A stretch of 33,040 bases of DNA, from assembly GCA_029338875.1 (NCBI GenBank), contig JAQYBF010000114.1, positions 1-33,040 of the forward strand. The letters run 5' to 3'. The stretch comes from Lachnospiraceae bacterium. GTDB lineage: Bacteria > Bacillota > Clostridia > Lachnospirales > Lachnospiraceae. This document shows positions 1 to 6,964 of this stretch, piece after piece. The position numbers were made by a program, and so were the translations under genes. Below the pieces are notes generated by a model that saw only the letters and a program-made list of their open reading frames with translations, had not been told where the DNA came from and ran no database searches. Position 1 is the first letter of the stretch; each line of letters opens with the position of its first letter.

Positions 1-19
1 ATAATATTGCTGAAAAACA

Positions 20-46
20 AGTCCCGGTGCAGATCGCACCGGGACT
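20..46 (-). terminator. Intrinsic terminator of the HD-domain gene
   Basis: A perfect 11-base inverted repeat, AGTCCCGGTGC / GCACCGGGACT, with a 5-base loop. Read on the minus strand the stem is followed by TTGTTTTTC, which suits termination of the minus-strand HD gene about 65 bases upstream. On the + strand the stem is followed only by GTTTATG, so any use by a gene left of the window would be weaker. Confidence 0.75.
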
Positions 47-111
47 GTTTATGTCAGAGAATCATGACATCTTTGTATCGGAACTCGAATCACATCTGCT
101 GTCTCAGGAGT

Positions 112-975
112 TTACCGGATTCGCTCGTCCATATACTTCCGGATTTCATCTTCGATTTCCAAAAGTTTTTCTTCTGTCTTCGGATTCTCGGATGTGGTCT
201 GAAGCATCTGATTCAGATAACCCTGTTCTTTGGATATGACAATGCTTTCCCGGTAAACCAGACCATAGACCAGAGCAAAATGCGATACGATTTTATCGAT
301 GGCGGTAAGTCCCGGTCTTCGTAGAACATTCTGATGAGCCATGACGCTTTGAAAGACTTCATCAGAGAGATCGGATGTCAGGAATTCTTCCTCTGTCAGG
401 TCGTAGATTTCCGTCCGGGGTGTTTCCACATTGACACGGAAAATGTCGATTTTATCGGCATCTCTTAAAATATCGCAGTAGGTCTGCTCCCGTTCGGTCA
501 GATCCTTCGGAAGCCGGAAGACATTGTGAAGGCGGATGGCCTTCTCGATCAGCGGATCTTCGGAAGAATCATCGATGAAGCTTCGAATCAGAGGAGCCTG
601 CTTCGAAGACGCATCATCCGGGAGGCAGCCTATCGGGCGATTGCTTTCTCTGTCCTTTTTGTCATCGGCCTTGAAATGATCCTTTCCGAAAAGGATATCA
701 GCGCTCAGCATGGCATGGTTTACGGAAATGCCGTCGGTAAAAGTATGATACTGACGCAGCTGTTCAAAGCGGCCGATATCATGAAGCATGCCGAGAAGCC
801 AGGCCAGGTCGCGGTCCGGTCTCTCAAGGCCGATACTTTCAGCGATCCGGTCTGCATTTTCTGCCACATGATAGGTGTGAACTGCTTTCAGATGGATCTT
901 TACATCAGACAGATCATAGTTATTTGCGTAATCCGAAAAAACTTTTTCGACTCTCTTTCGATCAAGGCTGAACAT
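112..975 (-). CDS. HD-domain phosphohydrolase (unknown substrate)
   Basis: The 287-residue protein has the HD-superfamily metal-binding pattern: an early His at about residue 36 (HTYHV), the paired His-Asp at H65-D66 in LGMLHDIGRFEQ, and a late Asp in ILRDADKIDIFRV. HD proteins are cytoplasmic metal-dependent phosphohydrolases acting on nucleotides or phosphoesters. No second domain is visible, so the substrate cannot be named. The start is supported by AAAGGAG seven bases before the ATG on the minus strand. It is a single-gene unit: the next gene is divergent and a strong terminator follows. The + strand ORF at 526-993 is its shadow. Confidence 0.85.
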   Translation of the reverse strand: MFSLDRKRVEKVFSDYANNYDLSDVKIHLKAVHTYHVAENADRIAESIGLERPDRDLAWLLGMLHDIGRFEQLRQYHTFTDGISVNHAMLSADILFGKDHFKADDKKDRESNRPIGCLPDDASSKQAPLIRSFIDDSSEDPLIEKAIRLHNVFRLPKDLTEREQTYCDILRDADKIDIFRVNVETPRTEIYDLTEEEFLTSDLSDEVFQSVMAHQNVLRRPGLTAIDKIVSHFALVYGLVYRESIVISKEQGYLNQMLQTTSENPKTEEKLLEIEDEIRKYMDERIR

Positions 976-1161
976 AACGTTACTCCTTTGTGATGGACAG
1001 TTCCCTATAATAAAGCTGTGGGTGTCATAAGTAGAATAGCTGGATCGCCTGACATGTATGAGCTCTGACGGTCCTATTATTTATGATATCTTTTCCCCAA
1101 TGTAAAATAAAGCCCGGGTTGGCCGGGGCGGAAAGCTATATGCAAAAGGTGTTTTTTCGGG

Positions 1162-1350
1162 TACAATATATTATGCCATGAAGGAAGCAGTAAAGGACCT
1201 GGTTCCCTTCCGGGGATAAGCCTTAAAGCTAGTTCTTTGTGAATAAAATGCTGCAGGAGTCCATCGGGCTATGCCCGCATGGGCTCTTGTATGGTCCGGG
1301 AAAGGAAGGCCTGCGCGAGTCAGGCGGTTTGATTGCAAAACCGGACAGGT
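1162..1350 (+). ncRNA. Candidate structured RNA (6S-like rod or cis leader)
   Basis: This non-coding gap folds as a rod. A lower helix pairs GGTTCCCTTCCGG (1201-1213) with CCGGGAAAGGAAGGCC (1296-1311), with G-T pairs and small bulges. A large asymmetric internal loop follows, then a 13-bp apical hairpin at 1257-1286 (GAGTCCAT-CGGGC, loop TAT, GCCCG-C-ATGGGCTC). Smaller hairpins sit at 1325-1343 and 1344-1356. TACAAT at 1162-1167 could be its -10, though no good -35 is visible. A long rod with a large central loop recalls 6S RNA, but I do not recognise consensus bases. No T-run ends it before the next gene's ATG at 1395, so a 5' leader of that operon is the alternative. I saw no known riboswitch motif. 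Confidence 0.4.
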
Positions 1351-1394
1351 CTGTCAGGAAATTAGTTTGAATCAGTTATTTTACAGGAGTAAAC

Positions 1395-2879
1395 ATGGAA
1401 TTCGAAGACAAGAAATATGATGTCATTATTATCGGCGCCGGTCCCGGCGGAATCTATGCAGCCTATGAGCTTTTACAGAAGGCCCCCATGCTTTCGGTCG
1501 GCCTTTTCGAAGAGGGCATGCCCCTCGAGAAGCGCCATTGTCCCATCGACGGAAAGAAGATCAAGTCCTGCATCCACTGCAAGACCTGTTCCATTATGAA
1601 CGGCTTCGGCGGAGCGGGCGCCTTTTCCGATGGAAAATACAATATTACCAACGACTTCGGCGGCACCCTCTATGAATATCTGGGCCGGGAGAAGACCATC
1701 GAACTCATGAAGTATGTCGATTCGATCAATATGGCAAACGGCGGCGAGGGAACCCATCTTTATTCCACGGCCGGCTCCCATTTCAAGACCCTCTGCATGC
1801 AGAATGGCCTCCAGCTTCTGGATGCTTCGGTCCGTCACCTGGGGACCGACAAGAACTATGTCGTTCTCGAGCATCTCTTCGCATTGCTCAAGGACCATGT
1901 AGACTTCCATTTCAACACGCCGGTCGAGCGAATCGAGGCCATTCCGGCAGAAGGAGCGGCTTCTTCGAGCGAAGCTTCGATGGATGCTTCGATGGATGTT
2001 TCTGCGGATTCTTCTTCGAAAGATAGGGCGTCGGCCTACCTTTACCGGGTTCATACCGAGAAGGGTACAGCAGTTGCAAAGACCTGCATCGTCTCGGTGG
2101 GCCGGTCCGGCTCCAAGTGGATGGAGTCTGTCTGTAAGGATCTGAAGATCGAGACCAAGTCCAACCGGGTGGATCTGGGTGTCCGGGTCGAGCTTCCGGC
2201 TCCGATCTTCGAGCATCTGACCAGCGAGCTCTATGAGAGTAAGATTGTCTATAGGACCAAGAAATTCGAGGACCGGGTCCGGACCTTCTGCATGAATCCG
2301 AACGGCATCGTGGTCAATGAGAATACCAACGGCATCGTAACTGTCAATGGACATTCCTTCGAGGATCCGGCCAAGAAGACCGACAATACGAATTTCGCCC
2401 TCCTGGTTTCCAAGCACTTTTCCGAGCCCTTCCATGATTCGAACGGCTACGGCGAATCCATCGCCCGCCTGTCCAATATGTTAGGCGGCGGTGTCATCGT
2501 CCAGAGATTCGGAGACCTGGAGCGGGGCCGGCGGTCAACTGTGAAGCGGATCGAAGAGGGCATTGTCCGTCCGACACTGAAGGCGACGCCGGGCGACCTG
2601 TCCCTGGTCATCCCCAAGCGGATTCTCGACGGCATCATCGAAATGATCTATGCCCTGGACCGGATCGCTCCGGGAACGGCAGGAGACGATACCCTTCTCT
2701 ACGGAGTCGAGGTCAAGTTCTACAACATGGAAGTTCAGCTCAACAATCGTCTGGAGACCATCTATCCGGGGCTCTTCATGATCGGAGACGGCTCCGGCGT
2801 GACCCATTCCCTGTCTCATGCATCGGCCTCCGGAGTCTTTGTGGCGGATGAAATTGCAGAAGCATATGATGCCAACTAA
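1395..2879 (+). CDS. FAD-dependent dehydrogenase, COG2509 type
   Basis: The 494-residue flavoprotein begins with a Rossmann dinucleotide-binding motif, VIIIGAGPGGIYAAYEL (about residues 10-26). It continues with a Cys-rich stretch (CIHCKTCSIMNGFGGAG) and AFSDGK, and ends with the FAD-binding GLFMIGDGSGVTHS segment. This order matches the uncharacterised FAD-dependent dehydrogenases of COG2509; the substrate is unknown. The start has AGGAG eight bases upstream. A Ser/Asp/Ala-rich insertion at about residues 185-212, with an exact 12-base duplication, looks like an expanded loop rather than a conserved part. The stop lies inside the start region of the polymerase gene, so the two are probably translated together. 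Confidence 0.85.
   Translation: MEFEDKKYDVIIIGAGPGGIYAAYELLQKAPMLSVGLFEEGMPLEKRHCPIDGKKIKSCIHCKTCSIMNGFGGAGAFSDGKYNITNDFGGTLYEYLGREKTIELMKYVDSINMANGGEGTHLYSTAGSHFKTLCMQNGLQLLDASVRHLGTDKNYVVLEHLFALLKDHVDFHFNTPVERIEAIPAEGAASSSEASMDASMDVSADSSSKDRASAYLYRVHTEKGTAVAKTCIVSVGRSGSKWMESVCKDLKIETKSNRVDLGVRVELPAPIFEHLTSELYESKIVYRTKKFEDRVRTFCMNPNGIVVNENTNGIVTVNGHSFEDPAKKTDNTNFALLVSKHFSEPFHDSNGYGESIARLSNMLGGGVIVQRFGDLERGRRSTVKRIEEGIVRPTLKATPGDLSLVIPKRILDGIIEMIYALDRIAPGTAGDDTLLYGVEVKFYNMEVQLNNRLETIYPGLFMIGDGSGVTHSLSHASASGVFVADEIAEAYDAN
1974..1997 (+). repeat. 12-base tandem duplication inside the FAD gene
   Basis: GCTTCGATGGAT occurs twice back to back, in frame, encoding a repeated Ala-Ser-Met-Asp unit. 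It lies in the low-complexity Ser/Asp-rich insertion of the flavoprotein. The 12-base unit keeps the frame when copies are gained or lost. Confidence 0.9.
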
Positions 2880-4362
2880 AACCTATATCGCAATCGATCT
2901 CAAGTCCTTCTATGCCTCGGTCGCCTGCCGGGATCTGGGCCTGGATCCCCTGACCACCAACCTGGTTGTGGCCGATCCGACAAGGACCGAGAAAACCATC
3001 TGTCTGGCCGTATCGCCTTCGCTCAAGGCCTACGGCATTCCCGGCCGGGCCCGGCTCTTTGAAGTGAACCAGGTGGTCGACCGGATCAATGCCGGCCATC
3101 CTGATAAGCCTCTGACCTTCCGGATTGCTCCGCCTCATATGGCCCGCTATATGGAGGTCAGCCGGCAGATTTACGGGATCTATCTCCGCTTTGTGGCGTC
3201 CGAGGACATCCAGGTCTATTCGGTGGACGAAGTCTTCATGGATGTGACCGGCTACCTCCACAGCTTTCACGGAAGTCCTCATGAAATGGCCATGACCATG
3301 ATTCATGAGGTCTTAAAGGAGACCGGAATTACGGCAACCGCCGGGATCGGGCCCAATCTCTACCTGGCCAAGATTGCCATGGATGTCATGGCCAAGCACA
3401 TACCTCCCGATCAGGACGGGGTCAGGATTTCGGAGCTTACGGTCAGATCCTACCGGGAAAAGCTCTGGGATCACAGGCCTCTGACGGATTTCTGGCGGCT
3501 GGGCCCGGGCATAGCCCGAAGACTGGAAAAGAACGGCATGCACACCATGGGCGAGGTGGCCCTCATGGCACTCCGGAATGAGGACTGGTTCTATCAGGAG
3601 TTCGGTGTCAATGCGGAATTCCTGATCGATCATGCTTTTGGCTTCGAGCCCTGCACCATCAAGGATATCAAGAACTGTCATCCCATGGTAAAGTCCGTTT
3701 CCCAGGGCCAGGTTCTGGCCATGCCCTATCATTTTGACAAGGCCCGCCTGGTCGTCCGGGAGATGGCGGAGACCCTGGCCCTGGACCTGGTAAGGAAGCA
3801 CTTTCTGGCCGGCGGCATTGTCCTGACGGTTGGCTATGATATCGAAAATCTGACGGATCCTCTGCGGAGGAAGAACTATCACGGTCCGATTGTTACGGAC
3901 CGTTACGGGCGGAGAATCCCCAAGTCCGCCCACGGAACCGAAAGGCTGGAAACTCTAACCAGCTCCAACCGGGAGATCGTCGAGGCCACGGTCCGTCTTT
4001 TCGACCGGATCGTGGATCCGAGCCTTCTGGTCCGCCGTATGTATGTCGTCGCTGACCGGATCCGGCCGGAAGGCGGAAGTAAAGCCGGGCTGGAGGAGGC
4101 AGTGACCGCAGGGGATTCCAGGACGATCGAGGGCCAGCTCTCCTTCTTTGATCTCTTAGAGGAAGAGCAGGAGAAGAAGGCCAGAAAGAAGGAAATCGAA
4201 CAGAAGAAGGCCCGCGAGCGTTCCAGGGACCACAAGGCCCAGGAAGCCATCTTAAAACTTCAGAAGAAATACGGGAAGAATGTGGTCATGAAGGGCATGG
4301 ACCTAGAAGAGGGCGCTACCCAGCGGGACCGGAACGGATCGATCGGAGGTCACAAGGCCTGA
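2869..4362 (+). CDS. Y-family DNA polymerase, UmuC/DinB type
   Basis: Translesion DNA polymerase of about 497 residues. The N-terminal catalytic block is IAIDLKSFYASV, with the first catalytic Asp at about residue 8. The family motif SVDEVFMDVT gives the catalytic Asp-Glu pair at residues 120-121. A helix-hairpin-helix-like part (LGPGIARRLEKNGM) and a little-finger region follow. Near the end, GQLSFFDLL fits a sliding-clamp-binding peptide, followed by a charged helix. The track starts at 2818; I prefer ATG 2869 (or 2866) because homology begins there and AGAAG lies upstream. It overlaps the FAD gene's stop. A YolD-like gene follows, the usual Firmicutes partner of UmuC-like polymerases. No SOS box was recognised upstream. 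Confidence 0.9.
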   Translation: MPTKTYIAIDLKSFYASVACRDLGLDPLTTNLVVADPTRTEKTICLAVSPSLKAYGIPGRARLFEVNQVVDRINAGHPDKPLTFRIAPPHMARYMEVSRQIYGIYLRFVASEDIQVYSVDEVFMDVTGYLHSFHGSPHEMAMTMIHEVLKETGITATAGIGPNLYLAKIAMDVMAKHIPPDQDGVRISELTVRSYREKLWDHRPLTDFWRLGPGIARRLEKNGMHTMGEVALMALRNEDWFYQEFGVNAEFLIDHAFGFEPCTIKDIKNCHPMVKSVSQGQVLAMPYHFDKARLVVREMAETLALDLVRKHFLAGGIVLTVGYDIENLTDPLRRKNYHGPIVTDRYGRRIPKSAHGTERLETLTSSNREIVEATVRLFDRIVDPSLLVRRMYVVADRIRPEGGSKAGLEEAVTAGDSRTIEGQLSFFDLLEEEQEKKARKKEIEQKKARERSRDHKAQEAILKLQKKYGKNVVMKGMDLEEGATQRDRNGSIGGHKA

Positions 4363-4392
4363 TCGGAAGTCTGCAGACGGAGGAGAAAGAAT

Positions 4393-4449
4393 ATGGCCTG
4401 GCCTTTTACGAAGAAGGATCGAAAGCAAAGGAGACTTTACCGGGAATGA
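4393..4449 (+). CDS. 18-residue basic small ORF, possible coupling leader
   Basis: Too short for the track. It begins with ATG seven to eight bases after a very strong GGAGGAG and encodes MAWPFTKKDRKQRRLYRE. Its TGA overlaps the next gene's ATG as ATGA (4446-4449). The next gene (YolD-like) has only weak GGAG-like sequence of its own (AAAGGAGACTTT), so the small ORF may deliver ribosomes to it. The peptide is strongly basic. I recognise no family. It could also be chance, but the combination of ideal RBS and exact overlap is unusual. Confidence 0.5.
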   Translation: MAWPFTKKDRKQRRLYRE

Positions 4450-4868
4450 AGGAAGAAATAAAAGAGATTCTCGATTACGACTGGACCGGCCCGAGGAAGC
4501 ATCCCCACCTGTCCATGGACAAGCGGGCGGCCCAGTTCAACCCTTTTGCGGCTCTGACCGGCTACGGCGATGAGATCCGGGAGGAAGGCCGCTTTACCGA
4601 GGAGAAGCCGGAGCTGACCGAGGACCAGAAACGGCAGATTGACCTTCGCCTGCAGGAGTTGAGAGACAAGCCCGGTGTCCGACTTCGTGTGAAAAGCTTC
4701 CGCGGGGACCTGAGAAAAAAGGGCGGACTGGTCCAGACCATAAGCGGAAGCCTGTCCGCCATAAGTCCTCAGGCCGCTTGCGATCGGGGACACATGGATC
4801 TTATTGTCGAAAATGTCGGGACGGTCTCCATTTCACTGGATGACATCCTGGATTTGGAGGAAATCTGA
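4446..4868 (+). CDS. YolD-like family protein
   Basis: The 140-residue protein has the YolD-like signature: a MDKRAAQFNPFAALTGY segment near residue 25, then a Glu-rich helix, and a C-terminal small beta region ending in ISLDDILDLEEI. YolD-like proteins in Firmicutes are usually encoded beside UmuC-type translesion polymerases and are thought to assist or regulate them; the biochemical role is not well established. It is preceded by the polymerase and a small ORF (ATGA overlap), and its TGA overlaps the next ATG (TGATG at 4866-4870). The whole block should be co-translated. Confidence 0.8.
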   Translation: MKEEIKEILDYDWTGPRKHPHLSMDKRAAQFNPFAALTGYGDEIREEGRFTEEKPELTEDQKRQIDLRLQELRDKPGVRLRVKSFRGDLRKKGGLVQTISGSLSAISPQAACDRGHMDLIVENVGTVSISLDDILDLEEI

Positions 4869-5608
4869 TGCGGCTGGACAAATACCTTTCTGATATGAAT
4901 CTGGACAGCAGAAGCAATTTGAAGAAGGCCATCCGAAAAGGCAGTGTCACGGTGGACGGACAGATGGTCCGGGATCCGGCCATGGCTGTGCCCGACGGGG
5001 CAGAGGTGACTTACTGCGGAAGGCCGGTAAGGCACGAGACCTTCCAGTACTACATGCTGAACAAGCCGGCCGGCGTCCTGTCGGCGACCTCTGACCGCCG
5101 GCAGAAGACGGTTCTGGATCTCCTTCCCGGAGAGCGGCGGACGGATCTCTTTCCGGTCGGCCGCCTGGACAAGGACACGACCGGCCTCCTTCTGATCACA
5201 AATGACGGGGATATGGCCCACCGCCTTTTGGCCCCCAAAAGCCATGTGGACAAGGTCTACGAGGCCCTGATCCTGGGCAGGGTCGGATCCCGTGAGATTG
5301 AAGCCTTCCGAAGCGGTCTGGTCGTGGACGAGACCTTTACTGCGGCACCGGCAGGACTTCAGGTCCTCTCGCATCCTGAGGATCCGGAAGAGGAGGGCAG
5401 GGATCTAAGCCTGGTCCGCATTACCATTCACGAGGGCAAATTCCATCAGATCAAGCGGATGTTTCTGGCTGTCGGCATGGAGGTTCTGACCTTAAAGAGA
5501 CTTTCCATGGGAAGCCTGCTTCTCGATCCGGATCTATCGGAGGGAGAATGCCGGAGACTGACCCAAGAAGAGTTGGATGCTCTTGAAAATCTTATAATGA
5601 AAAATTAG
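4868..5608 (+). CDS. rsuA: Pseudouridine synthase, RsuA/RluB family
   Basis: The 246-residue protein has an N-terminal S4 RNA-binding domain (MRLDKYLSDMNLDSRSNLKKAIRKG) and the catalytic motif GRLDKDTTGLLLIT with the nucleophilic Asp at residue 101. KPAGVLSATSD and FHQIKRMF are further family motifs. This family isomerises single uridines in rRNA. The length and the KPAGVLSATSD form fit RsuA (16S rRNA, decoding-side uridine) better than RluB, but position specificity cannot be proven from sequence. The start overlaps the YolD-like stop by one base. It is the last gene of the operon; no clear terminator was seen after it. Confidence 0.85.
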   Translation: MRLDKYLSDMNLDSRSNLKKAIRKGSVTVDGQMVRDPAMAVPDGAEVTYCGRPVRHETFQYYMLNKPAGVLSATSDRRQKTVLDLLPGERRTDLFPVGRLDKDTTGLLLITNDGDMAHRLLAPKSHVDKVYEALILGRVGSREIEAFRSGLVVDETFTAAPAGLQVLSHPEDPEEEGRDLSLVRITIHEGKFHQIKRMFLAVGMEVLTLKRLSMGSLLLDPDLSEGECRRLTQEELDALENLIMKN

Positions 5609-5614
5609 AATAAA

Positions 5615-5620
5615 TATAAT
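5615..5620 (+). promoter_or_regulatory. Candidate -10 box of the signalling operon
   Basis: A consensus TATAAT lies 33 bases before the first signalling gene, in an AT-rich stretch after rsuA. A second TATAAT at 5593-5598 overlaps the end of rsuA. No convincing TTGACA-like -35 is found at 16-18 bases from either. Confidence 0.4.
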
Positions 5621-5652
5621 ACCAAAGCGGAAAGTGTATCAGGAGGTTTTGC

Positions 5653-6951
5653 ATGGACGGATGGAAGGAAAATGATGTCTCCGGGACCAATGATTTCAGG
5701 GAAGAATCCGCTCTGACCGCGGATCCGGACGGCCGCTCAGAGGATCCCGACCGGGCCGAAAAGAAGGAAGGCATGGCAGCTTCTCCTGCAGACAATCGGG
5801 ATTTTCTTCTGGAATATCTGGATAACCGGATTCGTACCTCTTTAAATTCCCTTCTCGGCATCACGCGGGACGGCAGAGAGGATAACATCCGAAACGGCGG
5901 TTCCGAAGAGGTGGATCAGCTCCTGAGCCGGATCTCTCTTCTCGGCATGGAATTAAAGGATTCGGCCGCCGGCATTCTGGACCTCTATAAGATGGGCCTG
6001 AAGGAACCGGAGCTTTCTAACGAGACCGTCCAGCTGGATGTCCTTATCGACCGGGCTCTGGATCAGATGCGGCAGGAAAGCCTGGACCGCCATGTCATTT
6101 TAAGGAAGAATCTGGCGGAAGCCTCGGGCGCCCTGGTCCGGACCGATAAGAAGCACTTCTTCCGTCTCATCCTTTCCCTCCTGCAGACAGCGGTTCGCTT
6201 TTCCGCCCAGAACAGCACGGTAACGCTTCAGATTCAGAGACAGGGCAGGGAAGGCAGACGGATTCAGTACGAGTTTTCCGCTGAGCTTACGGATTCCCGC
6301 CTGAATCAGGACCATTTCTTCGAAATGAAGACCCTCTACCAGATGATCCGCCAGCGGGGCCTTGGTTTTATGCCGGTCGGCCTGGATGATACCTCGGTTG
6401 GTCTCCTTCTCCTCTTTGCCTATGCCGAGCTTCTCGGAATCAGCGATGTCCGCTTCCGTATGATTGCAGGCGGCTGTGCCCTCTTTTTCACCGCCTCTCT
6501 GGAAGAGGGCGAGAGGGAGAAGGTCGTCGCAAGCTGGGGCAGCACACCGGATCTGGCCGGCAAGTGGATTCTTGTGGCAGAGGATAACAAGATCAATCAG
6601 GAAGTGATCTCCCGGATTCTAACAAGCTACGGCATGTGCGTAATTCTGGCCGGAGACGGTCAGGAGACCCTGGAGGCCTTCCGGGGAAATGAAGACCGGA
6701 TCGATCTCATTCTCATGGATGTCGTCATGCTTAACATGAACGGACTGGAAACCACCCGGCAGATCCGTTCCCTTCCGTCGGAACAGGCCAAATCCGTTCC
6801 GGTCATCGCCATTACGGCGGATACCCTCCGGAGAGATCTTCCGGCCGAGCTTAAGGAAAACGGCATCAATTCTTATTTATACAAACCGATCGAGCCGGAG
6901 GTTCTGATACGGGAAATTCGAAAATATCTTCGAAACGGCGACCGTTCTTAA
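5653..6951 (+). CDS. Degenerate histidine kinase-receiver protein
   Basis: This 432-residue protein has an acidic, probably disordered N-terminus (1-45). Then comes a HisKA-like helix, LDNRIRTSLNSLLGIT, where the usual phospho-accepting His is Asn58 and the following Pro is Ser63. The ATPase-like region (about 120-290) lacks recognisable N, G1 and G2 boxes. A receiver domain follows from about residue 308 (ILVAEDNKINQEV), with phospho-acceptor Asp356 in LILMDVVM, a Thr in AITADT and Lys in YKPIEP. So it should receive phosphate but not make it, with the kinase half acting as a docking or dimerisation scaffold. AGGAGG precedes the ATG. It heads a four-gene signalling unit, 13 bases from the next gene. 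Confidence 0.8.
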   Translation: MDGWKENDVSGTNDFREESALTADPDGRSEDPDRAEKKEGMAASPADNRDFLLEYLDNRIRTSLNSLLGITRDGREDNIRNGGSEEVDQLLSRISLLGMELKDSAAGILDLYKMGLKEPELSNETVQLDVLIDRALDQMRQESLDRHVILRKNLAEASGALVRTDKKHFFRLILSLLQTAVRFSAQNSTVTLQIQRQGREGRRIQYEFSAELTDSRLNQDHFFEMKTLYQMIRQRGLGFMPVGLDDTSVGLLLLFAYAELLGISDVRFRMIAGGCALFFTASLEEGEREKVVASWGSTPDLAGKWILVAEDNKINQEVISRILTSYGMCVILAGDGQETLEAFRGNEDRIDLILMDVVMLNMNGLETTRQIRSLPSEQAKSVPVIAITADTLRRDLPAELKENGINSYLYKPIEPEVLIREIRKYLRNGDRS

Positions 6952-6964
6952 AGCAGGAGAGACT

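Noticed and set aside
1473-2435. 320-residue minus-strand ORF across the FAD gene
   Set aside because: Antisense shadow of a gene with clear FAD motifs; no ribosome binding site or recognisable domain.
1395-4362. SOS (LexA) box controlling the polymerase operon
   Set aside because: No GAAC-N4-GTTC-like site was seen in the upstream region, despite expectation for a translesion polymerase.
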